A stretch of DNA of 53,540 nucleotides from Deltaproteobacteria bacterium (GTDB taxonomy: Bacteria; Myxococcota; JACRCW01). A program made the translations under genes and the position numbers. Positions 35,889 through 45,562 of this stretch are shown piece by piece. Numbering within the stretch: the first letter of the stretch is position 1; every line of letters begins with the position of its first letter. The notes beneath the pieces were generated by a model, which was given only the letters and a program-made list of their open reading frames with translations, had not been told where the DNA came from and made no database searches. The DNA is taken from contig JACRCW010000043.1 in assembly GCA_016218805.1 (NCBI GenBank), forward strand, positions 1 through 53,540, in the 5' to 3' direction.

Positions 35889-36131
35889 GGGTTCTCCTTG
35901 CCCCCCAAGCGGAGCCTCGGCCTCCCGGGGCGATTTGTCAAACAGGTTGTCCTCTGTCCGCCTCACGCGTCCCGGCCGCACGGATTGCATGCAGCGGGGC
36001 CGTCGCGGCGAAGAAACTCCTGGCTGGCGCTGATGCTTCGCGCTCCCGGCGGAAACGCAAGCTTCAGTGAGCCCGGCCCATGCACCGGCCGGTATGGGCG
36101 GCTGAACGTGGGGTGGGGAGCGGGAGTTGCC

Positions 36132-36512
36132 ATGGCCGTCTCAAGGCCAACAAGCGGGGCACCCAGACCCGGCGGCGGGCGGCCAATGAAACCGAACCGC
36201 GGGTTTGCGCAGTTTGAACACTTTGTCCTGCGTGTGGCTGGGAACGTGTCGCTCGCCCGGGAGCCGGACGTGAAGGGCACTCCGCGGGCACCGGCGTTTC
36301 CGGCGGGTGCAGAACTGCGGGCGCTGGTGGCAGCGTTCCTGAAAGCCCGTCCGGAGGATGAACGGCGCGTCTATGACGCACGCTATGAGCAGGGGGACAC
36401 GCAGACCCAAGCGGCTGCACGCCTGCACCTCAACCGGATCACCGTCCGGCGGGTGGAGGCGCGGCTGAAGACGGCATTTGTCCGCTTCCTGCTCCAGCGC
36501 GATGGCCGGTGA
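36132..36512 (+). CDS. Small sigma-region-4-like helix-turn-helix protein
   Basis: 126 residues from the ATG at 36132 (GGGAG five bases upstream); an ATG at 36186 is an alternative. The C-terminal 65 residues read LVAAFLKARPEDERRVYDARYEQGDTQTQ, AAARLHLNRITVRRVEARLKTAFVRFL, a helix-turn-helix of the sigma-70 region 4 kind. There is no sigma region 2, so it is probably a small DNA-binding regulator. It lies between and divergent or convergent to signalling genes, with no obvious partner. Confidence 0.62.
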   Translation: MAVSRPTSGAPRPGGGRPMKPNRGFAQFEHFVLRVAGNVSLAREPDVKGTPRAPAFPAGAELRALVAAFLKARPEDERRVYDARYEQGDTQTQAAARLHLNRITVRRVEARLKTAFVRFLLQRDGR

Positions 36513-36551
36513 GGTGTGGGAGTGCGCTCCGTTCGCCAGCCCCAACCAGGT

Positions 36552-37010
36552 TCACGCTTGCAGCGGGTCCCGCAACAGCAGTTTTCCCAGCCGGGAGGGT
36601 GGAGGCCCATGGGGGTCATCCACGCTCGCCAGGGCACTCAGCGCCGCGTCCACGCGGTCCAGCAGTACGCGCGCGCGGAACGGCTTGGTCACGTAGTCGT
36701 TGGCGCCGGCGTGCTCCGCCGCCAGGACTTCCTCGCGCGACACGTGGCCGGTCACCATGATGATGTATGGGAGCGCGCCGCGCCGCAGTGCGCGCACGCG
36801 ACGGACCACCTCCAGCCCATCCAGCCCGGGCATCCCCCAGTCCAGCAACGCCAGCGTGGGCGCATCCGGCCCCAGCAGCAGCCGCAACGCTGCGTCGCCG
36901 TCACGCGCCTCAACCACATCCTGGAAGCGCGGCCGCAGCAGCGTTGTCATGAGCCTCCGGTTGCTGTCGCAATCATCCGCTACAAGCAGCATGGCACCCT
37001 TGGACCTCAT
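36552..37010 (-). CDS. Stand-alone receiver-domain response regulator
   Basis: 152 residues from the ATG at 37010 (GGGAGG about six bases upstream). A single receiver domain: VADDCDSNRRLM pocket, phospho-Asp in LALLDWGMPGLDG, IIMVTGH, and YVTKPF lysine. No output domain; about 25 residues trail it. It starts 197 bases from the divergent hybrid kinase gene at 37208 and could be its phosphorelay partner (inference). Confidence 0.9.
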   Translation of the reverse strand: MRSKGAMLLVADDCDSNRRLMTTLLRPRFQDVVEARDGDAALRLLLGPDAPTLALLDWGMPGLDGLEVVRRVRALRRGALPYIIMVTGHVSREEVLAAEHAGANDYVTKPFRARVLLDRVDAALSALASVDDPHGPPPSRLGKLLLRDPLQA

Positions 37011-37207
37011 GCCCCACCTCCCGCCGCATCCCGTCCCCGGCGTCCTCCGCCTCTTCTACGTGACGTCGGCACGTTTGTGCACGGCCGGAAGGGCGCCCGT
37101 CCATGGTTCCTGCTTACGCTACGGCACCATGCTAAGTCGCCGGGACGCTTCGGTTGTTCCCCTCCCGCGCAGGGGCCGCTGGCTTCCGGGCCCTTGGGGA
37201 TCTTGAA

Positions 37208-39475
37208 ATGACCTCGCCTGATGAACGTCCGTTGGCGCTCACGGTTGGGGACGTCCACCTGCTGCTGGCCGCCAGCCCAGACGCGCTGGTGGTGGTGGGG
37301 TCCACCGGCACCATCACCGCCGCCAATGCCGTGGCCGAGCGCTTGTTTGGCGTGGAACACGGTGAACTGCATGGTCGTTCCGTGCATGAGCTGGTGCCCC
37401 TGGAGCGCCGTGACGCGCACCGGTCCCACCTGGCGGCCTACTTTGCGGAGCCGGGTACGCGCCGGATGGGGCAGTCCATTCGCTGCCAGGGGGTCCGCGC
37501 GGACGGGTTGGTGGTTCCGCTGGACATCCTGTTGTGCCCGGTGGTCACACCGGCGGGACCGGCGGCGCTGGCGGCCATTCGGGATCTGACGGACCGCACC
37601 CAGATGGAGCACGCGCTGCGCGCCAGCGAGGAGCGGCTGCGCCAGGCGGCGCAGTTGGCCCGGTTGGGGACGTGGGAGCTGGACCTGCAGACCGACACGC
37701 GGACCTATTCGCCGGAACTGCTGGAGTTGCTGGGGCTGGCTGCGCCCCACGCTTCTACGGCCGCGTTCATGGAGGCAGTCCACCCGGATGACCGGGCGGC
37801 GCTGTCCGCGGCCATGCGTGCCGCGTTGGGGGGCGGGAACCCATACCGCGCGCGGGTGCGCCTGCGGCACGTGGCGGGGGTGTGGCGGACGTTTGAGACC
37901 AGCGCGGCGGAGGTCACCACGCCGGACGGGCGGCGGCTGTTGCGCGGCATTGTGCAGGACGTCACCCAACGCGTCACCGCGGAGGCGGAAGCGGAGCGCG
38001 CGCGGGCGCATTGGGATGCGGTGGTGCGGCATTCGCCGGATTGGATTGCCACATTGGACCGCCAGGGCGTGGTGTTGTCCGCCAACCGGGGGCCCACGCC
38101 GGACAGCGTGGAGTCCAGCGTGGTGGGCCGCCCCTTCACGGACGTCCTGGCCGGGGACTGCCACGCGGCCTTCCGCACCGCGCTGGCGGCGGTATTTGAC
38201 CGGGGCGAACCCGCCGCCGTGGACCTGGTGCACCTCCATCCGGAGGGCGAGCGGCGCTTCTACCAGACGCTCCTGGGCCCGGTGCGCGAAGGAGACGCCG
38301 TGGCGTTGGTCATGGCCACCTCCCGCGATGTGACCGCCCAGCGCCGGCTGGAGAGCCAGCTGGTGGCGGCGGACCGCCTGGTGGCCATGGGCATGCTGGC
38401 GGCCGGCGTAGCCCACGAGGTGAACAACCCGCTGTCCGCCCTGTTCTGCAGCCTGGAACTGGCCCAGTCCGAGCTGGCGGCACATGCCGGCGGGGCGGTC
38501 CCCACCGCGCTGGTGGGAGAGCCGCTGCGTGATGCCCAGGCCGCGGCCGAGGCCATCCGCGGCGTGGTGACGGACCTGCGCACGTTTGCGCGGAGCGGCG
38601 AGGACCGCCCGGAAGTGGTGGACATCCAGCGGGCGCTGGAGCCCGCGCTGCGCCTGGGCATGCACCAGCTCCGCGTGCGCGCCCGGCTGGTGGTGGACCG
38701 CGGCCCCACCCCGCCGGTGCTGGGGAGCGCATCCCGGCTGGGCCAGGTGTTCCTCAACCTGCTCATCAATGCCGCGCAGGCCATCCCGCCCGGCCGGCCA
38801 GAGCACGAGCAGGTCCGCGTGAGGACGTCCACATCCGCGGAGGGGGCCGCCGTGGTGGAGGTGAGCGACACCGGCGCAGGCATGACGGCCGCAACCATGG
38901 GCCGCCTGTTCACGCCCTTCTTCACCACCAAGCCGCCCGGCCAGGGCAGCGGACTGGGGCTGGCGGTGAGCCACCGCATCGTCCGGGACCTGGGCGGCGA
39001 GTTGACGGTGGACTCCACGCCCGGCGGTGGCACCGTCTTCCGCGTGGTGCTGCCGGCGGCGTCGCACCGCGCACCGCCGGACCCCGGCGCGCCAGAGCCG
39101 CCGGCACGCCGGGGCCGGGTGCTGGTGGTGGACGACGATCCGCTGCTCACGCGCGCCGTGGCCCGGACGCTGGGCCATGCGCTTGAGCTGACAACCCTCC
39201 AGTCCGGGCGGCGGGCGCTGGAACGGCTGGCCGGCGGCGAGCGCTTTGACGTCATCCTGTGCGACCTGATGATGCCGGAGTTCAGCGGCATGGAGCTCTA
39301 CCGGCAGTTGCGCGCGGCAGCGCCGGAGATGGCGGACCGCGTGGTCTTCCTCACGGGCGGCGCCGTCACCCCGGCGGCAACGGACTTCCTGGCGCAGGTG
39401 CCCAATGCGCGCGTGCAAAAGCCATTTGATGCTGAGGCGCTGCGGCAGCTGGTGGCCGCGCGGGTGCGCGCCTGA
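37208..39475 (+). CDS. Hybrid histidine kinase, PAS-PAS-PAS-HK-REC
   Basis: 755 residues from the ATG at 37208. Three PAS domains span about 15-390 (ASPDALVVVGSTGTITAANAVAERLFG; LARLGTWELDLQTDTRTYS; HSPDWIATLDRQGVVLSANR). The HisKA domain has VAHEVNNPLS, the ATPase domain NLLINAAQ, DTGAGM and FFTTKPPGQGSGLGLAV, and a C-terminal receiver VDDDP, FDVILCDLMMP, QKPF. All catalytic residues are in place. No membrane segment. The kinase and receiver halves closely match those of the 29708-32974 kinase, which suggests duplication. Confidence 0.93.
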   Translation: MTSPDERPLALTVGDVHLLLAASPDALVVVGSTGTITAANAVAERLFGVEHGELHGRSVHELVPLERRDAHRSHLAAYFAEPGTRRMGQSIRCQGVRADGLVVPLDILLCPVVTPAGPAALAAIRDLTDRTQMEHALRASEERLRQAAQLARLGTWELDLQTDTRTYSPELLELLGLAAPHASTAAFMEAVHPDDRAALSAAMRAALGGGNPYRARVRLRHVAGVWRTFETSAAEVTTPDGRRLLRGIVQDVTQRVTAEAEAERARAHWDAVVRHSPDWIATLDRQGVVLSANRGPTPDSVESSVVGRPFTDVLAGDCHAAFRTALAAVFDRGEPAAVDLVHLHPEGERRFYQTLLGPVREGDAVALVMATSRDVTAQRRLESQLVAADRLVAMGMLAAGVAHEVNNPLSALFCSLELAQSELAAHAGGAVPTALVGEPLRDAQAAAEAIRGVVTDLRTFARSGEDRPEVVDIQRALEPALRLGMHQLRVRARLVVDRGPTPPVLGSASRLGQVFLNLLINAAQAIPPGRPEHEQVRVRTSTSAEGAAVVEVSDTGAGMTAATMGRLFTPFFTTKPPGQGSGLGLAVSHRIVRDLGGELTVDSTPGGGTVFRVVLPAASHRAPPDPGAPEPPARRGRVLVVDDDPLLTRAVARTLGHALELTTLQSGRRALERLAGGERFDVILCDLMMPEFSGMELYRQLRAAAPEMADRVVFLTGGAVTPAATDFLAQVPNARVQKPFDAEALRQLVAARVRA

Positions 39476-39672
39476 GCCCGCGCGGTGGATGCTGGCCTTC
39501 CCAGGTTTGCCGGTGCGGCGAATCAGGCCGCCCGCCGTTCCAGGGCTTCACCAGGCGCCAAGCCATGGACGCGGCGGTGGCTCACACGAAATGTCAGGGA
39601 CGATCGACCGGTTGACTGCCCGGGCGCTACAACCCGCGTGACCACGCAGTCTCGCAACGAGGCCCCTTCCAA

Positions 39673-40059
39673 GTGCCGTCACCAAGCCGGTCGCTCGAGC
39701 TTGTTCAGCAGGGTGTTGACGCCGAGTTTGCGCGCAACATCCCCCAGGCGCGCGAGTTCTACTCGGCGGCATGGCAGGCCGCAGAGGACGACTTCCAGGC
39801 GTGCGTCGCGGCGCATTACGTCGCCCATCTCTCCAGCAGTCCCGTGGACAAGCACCGCTGGAACCTGGAGGCGCTCGCGCGGGCGGAAAGGGTGCGGGAC
39901 GGCCGGGTCCAGGGTTTCTACCCATCGCTGTTCGTGAATCTGGGGCGGAGCTACGAGTTACTTGGCGACCACCAGAACGCGGCGGTCTACTACGCCCGCG
40001 CGGCTGCGCTGGGGCTTGTGCACGACCCGGGCGCCGGTGGTGGCCACGAGGAAGAATGA
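39673..40059 (+). CDS. Small TPR-like protein
   Basis: 128 residues from GTG at 39673. Repeated helical pairs resemble tetratricopeptide repeats: VQQGVDAEFARNIPQAREFYSAAWQAA, then WNLEALARAERV and FVNLGRSYELLGDHQNAAVYYARAAALG. The acidic end is GGGHEEE. Such small TPR proteins bind other proteins; none next to it suggests a partner. Modest confidence because the ribosome site is weak. Confidence 0.6.
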   Translation: MPSPSRSLELVQQGVDAEFARNIPQAREFYSAAWQAAEDDFQACVAAHYVAHLSSSPVDKHRWNLEALARAERVRDGRVQGFYPSLFVNLGRSYELLGDHQNAAVYYARAAALGLVHDPGAGGGHEEE

Positions 40060-40171
40060 CCGCGGCGCGCGCGCAAGCCGGACTTGTGGAGGCCACCGGT
40101 TTCCTACCCGCCGGGTTGCCCCACGGTCGGTCCATGCCTGGGCTGAGGACCCCGGCCGCCGCGTGGACGGG

Positions 40172-42367
40172 TCACTCCGGCAGCGGACCGGGCGGCGCGG
40201 CCGCGCCCAGCAGTCCTTCCAGGCGCGCCAGCAGCTCGTCCGGGCGGAACGGTTTGCCCATGAACACGTAGCCGTGGCGCTGGATTTCACCCAGGTGGTT
40301 CTTGTCGTCCAGGTAGCCGCTCAGCAGGATGACGGGGAGCGCCGGCTGGCGCGTGCGCAACTCATAGGCCAGCGCCACGCCGTTGCCGTCCGGCAGCACC
40401 ACGTCTGATACCAGCGCCTGGAATGCGCTTGCCGCCGCGGCCTGCACCCGGGCGTCCGCAACGTTGCGCACCAGCACCACGTCGTGTCCGGCATGCGCCA
40501 GGTAGCGCCGCAGGACCGAGCCCAGCGAGGGTTCGTCCTCCACCAGCAGCACACGCCCCCGCACGCCGCTGCGCGCTGGCGCGGCTGCGCCCGCGGCGCT
40601 GGCGGACTGGTCAGCCAGGCGCGGGAAGAACACCCGGAAGGTGGTCCCCGCGCCGGGCGCCGAATCCAGCTCCACCCGCCCGTGGGCCGCGCGCACCACC
40701 GCGTCCACCACCGCCAGCCCCAGCCCGGTGCCCTTGGTGCCCTTGGTGGTGAAGAACGGCTCAAACGCCCGCGCCCGGGTCACCGCGTCCATGCCAACGC
40801 CCGTGTCACGCACGGTCAGGCAGATCCCATCCCGCGCACCGCCAACGCGGTCCGGGCGTTCCGCGGTCTCCACGCGCAGCGTCAGGCTGCCGCCCTCCGG
40901 CATGGCGTCACGCGCGTTGAGCGCCAGGTTCAGCACCAGCTGCTCCACGCTCCCGCGGTCCGCCAGCAACGGGCAGCGCCCGTCCGGCGTCTCAATGTGC
41001 AGGTTCACGTCCTCGCCAAGCAGGCGGCCCAGCATGACCTGCATGCCCTGCAGCAGCGCGGAGAGGTCCACGGGCTCAGGCACGCCCGCCTGGCGGCGGC
41101 TGAACATGAGCAGCTGGCGCGTGAGGCGTGCGCCACGCTCGCAGGCCGAGTGGATCTCCTGCAGGTCGTCCCGCAGCGGGCTGGCCGGCGGGAGGTCATC
41201 CCGCACCACGGTGGCGGTGAGCGAAATGCTGGTGATGAGGTTGTTGAAGTCATGCGCCACCCCCCCGGCGAGCTGACCGACCACCTCCATCCGTTGGGCG
41301 TGCCGGTAGCGGTCCTCCGCCGCGGCGCGCGCCGCCTCGCCCTCCGCCCGGGACAGCACCGTGCCCAGCGCGTCCGCCAGCGGCCGCAGGTCCGCCGCCA
41401 CCGCCGCGCCGGAGACGCCCGGTGCCAGGCGCGCGCCCAGCACGCCCAGCAGGCGCGCGCGGTCCGCCACCGCCATGAGGAACAGTCCCGCCAGCGGGCA
41501 GCCCGCCGCATGGTCACTCTGGCATTGGAGGCACGCCTGGCCGTCCGGCGCATCCAGCAGTGGACGGAAGGACCCCACCGGGCAGCCCGCGCGCAGCGCG
41601 TCGGCCAGGCCATCCGCAGCTCCGCGGGAGTGCAGGTCCCTGACGCGCAGCTCATCCGGCTCCAGCACCGCCAGCGCCGCGGCCTGAAGCCGCCCGTCCT
41701 CCTCCACCAGGTGCTCCAGCGCGCCGGCCAATGTGGTGGCCACCGGCTCACCCCGCAACGCGGAGCGCAGCGTGGCGGCCACCGCGTCCCCCCGGGCCCG
41801 GCCGCGGCCGCGCGCATGCCGGTGCCGCAGGTTCTCCAGCGCCATGGAGATGCCCGCGGCAAAGCCGCGCACCGCCGGTGCGTCCTCCGGCACCACCGTG
41901 GCGGAGGCCGCGTTGATGAGGCCAATGTTGTGCCCCCCCGCCATCAGCGGCGCGTACACCGCGGGTGTCCCCGTGATGGCCGCCTTGAGCAGCCCTGCAA
42001 ACGGCCGCGCCGCCGCGGGGAGCAGCTGGTCCAGGACCACGCGCGTGTCCGGCACGAACACCGTCTCACCCTGCTCCAGCACGCGCCGGTAGACGTCCAC
42101 GCGTTCGCCGTCCACGACAAAGCCCTGCGTCCGCAGGCCGGTCAGCCGCTCCACGTGCTCAAACACCGGGTTGCGCACGGCAAAGGTGCGCACCGTCAGC
42201 TCCAGCCCCCGGCCGGTCCGCAACAGGACCGCGCCGCGCAGGCCCAGTGCGTCCAGCGAGCGGGCCACCAGATCAAACAGCGCCGCCTCGGATTCCACTT
42301 CGCCGGACAGCAGCCCGACGACAGAATGCAGCGTGGAGAGGAGATCCAGGCCCAGGCGTGATGTCAT
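40172..42367 (-). CDS. Hybrid histidine kinase, GAF-GAF-HK-REC
   Basis: 731 residues from the ATG at 42367 (GGGAG upstream; the in-frame sequence before it is not protein-like). Two GAF-type domains at about 15-180 and 195-340; the second contains CLQCQSDHAAGCPL, a cysteine cluster that might bind a metal or act as a redox switch. The HisKA motif is GGVAHDFNNLI, the form often found with C-terminal receivers. The ATPase domain has NLALNARDAMPEGG, DTGVGM and TKGTKGTGLGLAVV. The receiver has phospho-Asp in FQALVSDVVLPDG and MGKPF. Divergent from the Dph6-like gene across a striking 23-base palindrome. Confidence 0.92.
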   Translation of the reverse strand: MTSRLGLDLLSTLHSVVGLLSGEVESEAALFDLVARSLDALGLRGAVLLRTGRGLELTVRTFAVRNPVFEHVERLTGLRTQGFVVDGERVDVYRRVLEQGETVFVPDTRVVLDQLLPAAARPFAGLLKAAITGTPAVYAPLMAGGHNIGLINAASATVVPEDAPAVRGFAAGISMALENLRHRHARGRGRARGDAVAATLRSALRGEPVATTLAGALEHLVEEDGRLQAAALAVLEPDELRVRDLHSRGAADGLADALRAGCPVGSFRPLLDAPDGQACLQCQSDHAAGCPLAGLFLMAVADRARLLGVLGARLAPGVSGAAVAADLRPLADALGTVLSRAEGEAARAAAEDRYRHAQRMEVVGQLAGGVAHDFNNLITSISLTATVVRDDLPPASPLRDDLQEIHSACERGARLTRQLLMFSRRQAGVPEPVDLSALLQGMQVMLGRLLGEDVNLHIETPDGRCPLLADRGSVEQLVLNLALNARDAMPEGGSLTLRVETAERPDRVGGARDGICLTVRDTGVGMDAVTRARAFEPFFTTKGTKGTGLGLAVVDAVVRAAHGRVELDSAPGAGTTFRVFFPRLADQSASAAGAAAPARSGVRGRVLLVEDEPSLGSVLRRYLAHAGHDVVLVRNVADARVQAAAASAFQALVSDVVLPDGNGVALAYELRTRQPALPVILLSGYLDDKNHLGEIQRHGYVFMGKPFRPDELLARLEGLLGAAAPPGPLPE

Positions 42368-42450
42368 TGGTGCTCCCAGATGAGCGCTGTACCGGTAGCA
42401 CGCCGCCCTGGCACGGTGGCATCGGGAGACGGTGTGCGGGATGTCACTGC

Positions 42451-42473
42451 GCACCATGGTGGCACCATGGTGC
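42451..42473. promoter_or_regulatory. Perfect 23-bp palindrome built from two CACCATGGTG sites
   Basis: CACCATGGTG, itself palindromic, occurs at 42452-42461 and 42463-42472, 11 bases apart (one helical turn). Together with flanking G and C they make one perfect palindrome. It lies in the divergent gap, 57 bases from the rightward start and 84 from the leftward start, a likely operator. Confidence 0.6.
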
Positions 42474-42529
42474 CGCCCGGTCAGCCACGCCTGGGCGGTG
42501 GGGCCGCCGCGGGCTAGTAGGAAGGCGCC

Positions 42530-43195
42530 ATGAACGTGCTGCTGAGTTGGTCATCCGGGAAGGACGCGGCGTGGTCGCTCCACGTGCTGCGGCAGCAGGG
42601 GACGCCGGTGGGCGGCCTGCTGACCACGGTCAATGACGCCTTCCAGCGCGTGGCCATGCACGCGGTGCGGGAGACGCTGCTGGAGGCGCAGGCGGCGGCC
42701 GCCGGGCTCCCGCTGCGCAAGGTCCGCATACCGTTCCCGTGCCCCAATGAAGTCTACGAGGCCGCCATGGCCGCCGCGTGCCGGGATGCGGTGGCCGAGG
42801 GCTTCACGCACGTTGCCTTTGGGGATCTGTTCCTTCCGGATGTGCGGGCGTACCGGGAGCAGAAGCTGGCGGGCACCGGGTTGCAGCCGCTGTTCCCGCT
42901 GTGGGGCCGCCCCACCGCGGCCCTGGCGCGCGAGATGATTGCCGGTGGGCTGCGCGCCACGCTCACGTGCGTGGATCCCCGCGTCCTGCCGCCGCGGTTC
43001 TGCGGCCGCGCGTTTGATGCCGCGCTGCTGGATGAACTTCCGCCCGGCGTGGACCCATGCGGCGAGCGCGGCGAGTTCCACACGTTGGCGCATGCCGGTC
43101 CCATGTTTGCGCACGCGCTGGACATCCGCGTTGGGGAGCGGGTGGAGCGGGACGGGTTTGCGTTCTCAGACGTGGTGGCGGCAACACCCGCGTAG
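42530..43195 (+). CDS. Dph6-like ATP-pyrophosphatase (adenine nucleotide alpha-hydrolase family)
   Basis: 221 residues. The PP-loop is LLSWSSGKDAAWSLHVL at the very N-terminus. VAFGDLFLPDVRAYREQ, LFPLWGRPT and the C-terminal GERGEFHTLAHAGPMF are the signature of the diphthine-ammonia ligase-like family. In eukaryotes and archaea Dph6 amidates diphthine; bacteria lack diphthamide, so the bacterial members probably adenylate another carboxylate. No linked pathway gene is visible. ATP binding is secure; the substrate is unknown. Confidence 0.9.
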   Translation: MNVLLSWSSGKDAAWSLHVLRQQGTPVGGLLTTVNDAFQRVAMHAVRETLLEAQAAAAGLPLRKVRIPFPCPNEVYEAAMAAACRDAVAEGFTHVAFGDLFLPDVRAYREQKLAGTGLQPLFPLWGRPTAALAREMIAGGLRATLTCVDPRVLPPRFCGRAFDAALLDELPPGVDPCGERGEFHTLAHAGPMFAHALDIRVGERVERDGFAFSDVVAATPA

Positions 43196-43411
43196 CAGCT
43201 GTGCCACCGCGGTTCAAATGGCACCGTGAATATCGGGATGGGATGCCCTGCAGCGCCCCCGGTTGGCGCCCTTGAGGGAATACTGCCTCCCGCCGACCTG
43301 AACGGCGTTTCCGCCCCTTTCCCATTCTGCCAAAGACAGCCGAAGCGTCCGCCCGGACGGGCCTCGTCACGGGAGATTCGAATCAGACGTATAATAAAGG
43401 GACGTAAAGGC

Positions 43412-44824
43412 CTACTTCCCGTCACCGGCGGGCCCCTCAATGGTCACCTGCAAACCGCCGTATTCAGACGCTCCCAGGTGGAGTTCCCATCCATGCAATG
43501 CCACCACCCGCTGGACAATGTTCATGCCCAATCCAAGCCCGTGCGGCCCGCCGTGCGCGCTCGGGCCCGCACCACGAAACCCCCGCAGGACAATCCTGGG
43601 CAGGTCCTGCGCCGGAACTCCCGGACCGTCATCCAGCACCGTGAGCTGGAAGCGTCCGGCGGAGCACGGATGCGCCATCATGGCCACGTGTCCCCCGCGG
43701 CGGTTGCAGCGAATCGCGTTCTGCACCACGTTGCCCACGGCCTGCTGCAGGAGGGTGCTGTCAGCCTGGACGATCAGGGGCGGGTCCTCCACCGCATGTT
43801 CCAGCACCACCCCCCGCTGCTGTGCCACCAGACGGTAACGCGCGGCCACCTGGACCACCACGTCAGTGAGGTCCACGGGCGATTGGTCCGCCACCATGTT
43901 CGGTGAGTCCAGGCGCGCGGCGGCCGCCAGGTTCTCGAACATCGCAGCCAAATACTGGGTTTCGTCAATCGCCGATGCCACCCGTGCCGGCGCCGGCGTT
44001 TCGCCCCGCGCCGCGCTCTCGGCAATGGCGGCCAGCTCGCCCTGGAGCGCGGCAAGGGGCGTCCTGACGTCATGCGTCGTGTTCTCCATGAATTCGCGCA
44101 GCACGCGCTCCTGCTGCTCCCGGTGGGCCATGTGCTCGCGCACCGTCCCGGAGGCGGCAGCGAACGCCCGCGCCACCTCGGTGATCTCGTCGGACCCATC
44201 CACGTGGATGGGCAGGGTGAATCCCTGCTTTCCGGAAGCACCAACCTCGCCGGCCAGGCGCCGGATGCGCCGCACCGGCGCTCCCATGCCCAGCAGCACT
44301 GCGAGCCCCAGCACCACGAGCACCGGCACGCCCACGTGCAAAGGCGGCATTCCCCCCCACAGCGTCCACCGAGCCGGCGGTGCCGACCGGCGCACACGCA
44401 CGTAGGCGCAAGGGCCGCTGCCCCACGGCATGCGAATCAGGGATTCCATGACGGTGGGGTTCTCCGACCACTTCCACTGGTGGGCGGTGTCGCCCCCGTT
44501 GCGCTCCAGGCGCTCCCGCAACGCGGCATCCAGCGGCGGCCCGCCTTGCGGCGGGACGAGAGCGTCGTCGTAAACGGACCAATCCAAGGCCGGATCGGCA
44601 AAAGGCGCGGTTCCAGCGGGCGCCCGGGCCACCCCTGCGGCAAAGGCCAAAGGCGCTGTTTCGCAGGCCGCCCGGGCATTGCCTCCCATGAAGGACCGCG
44701 TGCGCTCCACCGTGGCGCGCTGAAATGCCTGCCGCACGTGTCCGGCCGCCAGGGAAGCGGTGGCCACCAGCCCTGCCAGGGCCACAGCGGCCACCGTGGC
44801 AACCAACCGGACGCGCAACGTCAC
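43412..44824 (-). CDS. Membrane sensor histidine kinase
   Basis: 470 residues from GTG at 44824, overlapping the response-regulator stop in GTGA. An N-terminal membrane helix (LVATVAAVALAGLVATASLA), a periplasmic domain of about 130 residues with WSVYDDALVPPQGGP, and a second helix (VGVPVLVVLGLAVLLGMG) are followed by HAMP, HisKA with THDVRTPLAAL, and an ATPase domain (NVVQNAIRCN, DDGPGV, GLGLGMNIV). QseC/PmrB-like in layout, with intact catalytic histidine. It should sense an envelope signal and phosphorylate the regulator encoded just upstream. Confidence 0.93.
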   Translation of the reverse strand: MTLRVRLVATVAAVALAGLVATASLAAGHVRQAFQRATVERTRSFMGGNARAACETAPLAFAAGVARAPAGTAPFADPALDWSVYDDALVPPQGGPPLDAALRERLERNGGDTAHQWKWSENPTVMESLIRMPWGSGPCAYVRVRRSAPPARWTLWGGMPPLHVGVPVLVVLGLAVLLGMGAPVRRIRRLAGEVGASGKQGFTLPIHVDGSDEITEVARAFAAASGTVREHMAHREQQERVLREFMENTTHDVRTPLAALQGELAAIAESAARGETPAPARVASAIDETQYLAAMFENLAAAARLDSPNMVADQSPVDLTDVVVQVAARYRLVAQQRGVVLEHAVEDPPLIVQADSTLLQQAVGNVVQNAIRCNRRGGHVAMMAHPCSAGRFQLTVLDDGPGVPAQDLPRIVLRGFRGAGPSAHGGPHGLGLGMNIVQRVVALHGWELHLGASEYGGLQVTIEGPAGDGK

Positions 44825-45492
44825 GACGTCACGCTCCCGCGAAAGCGATACCCAATGCCAAACACCGTCTCGATGATGCCCTGGTCGCCCAGCTTCTTGC
44901 GCAGGCGCGAAACGTGGACGTCCAGCGTTCGCGCGCCACCTGCGCGGTGGGGGTCCAGGTGGTTGTCCACCAGCCACCCACGCGTGACGGCTTGTCCGGG
45001 CCGCACGGCCAGCGCCGCCAGGATGCCAAACTCAACGGCCGTGAGGTGCACCGGCTCGCCGTTGAAGTGAACCGCGGCGGCCTCCAGATCAATGCGCAAC
45101 GGACCCGCCTCAATGGGTCCAGGCCGGCGCAGCAGGGGCCGGCGGAGGCGCGCGTCCACCCGCGCGAGGAGTTCATCCGGCCAGAATGGCTTGCTGACAA
45201 AGTCATCAGCCCCCAGGCGCAATGCGCGGGTTTTGTAGGAGCTGTCCGTGCGGGCGCTGAGGACAAGCACCGGAACCTCCGAGAAACAGCGTACATCCTT
45301 CAAGATGTCCAATCCGTCGGTGCCCGGCAGCGTCAGATCAAGCACAACAAGCTGGACGGAGGACGCCGTGTGCGGGTCGATCAGGCATCCTTCGGTCCAC
45401 CAGGTCACCGCATACCCGGCCCGCTGCAGGTGGTCCGCGACCTGCCGGCCCACGGTCGCATCATCCTCGATGAGAAGCACGTGCTGGCGCAT
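44821..45492 (-). CDS. OmpR/PhoB-family response regulator
   Basis: 223 residues. The receiver has IEDDATVG, phospho-Asp in LVVLDLTLPGTDG, LSARTD and FVSKPF. The winged-helix output domain has LTAVEFGILAALAVRPGQAVTR, TLDVHVSRLRKKLG and TVFGIGYRF. First gene of the two-gene leftward operon, coupled to the kinase by a 4-base overlap. A CTTAAG-N5-CTTAAG site 71 bases upstream matches the binding box of the PmrA/BasR/QseB branch of this family and suggests autoregulation. Confidence 0.95.
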   Translation of the reverse strand: MRQHVLLIEDDATVGRQVADHLQRAGYAVTWWTEGCLIDPHTASSVQLVVLDLTLPGTDGLDILKDVRCFSEVPVLVLSARTDSSYKTRALRLGADDFVSKPFWPDELLARVDARLRRPLLRRPGPIEAGPLRIDLEAAAVHFNGEPVHLTAVEFGILAALAVRPGQAVTRGWLVDNHLDPHRAGGARTLDVHVSRLRKKLGDQGIIETVFGIGYRFRGSVTS

Positions 45493-45562
45493 GAGTTGAC
45501 TCTGTCCGCTCCCACCAGGCCACCAGGTCCCCTGGCATCCCTGGGCAGCATACCGTCAAAGT

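Noticed and set aside
37007..39418. Long open frame (about 800 codons) on the strand opposite the hybrid kinase
   Set aside because: High-GC shadow of the kinase gene; the translated sequence is Arg/His-rich with no domain, while the other strand holds all kinase motifs.
43390..43395. Exact TATAAT on the plus strand
   Set aside because: No matching -35 element and it would read antisense into the end of a kinase gene; noted only as an AT-rich spot.
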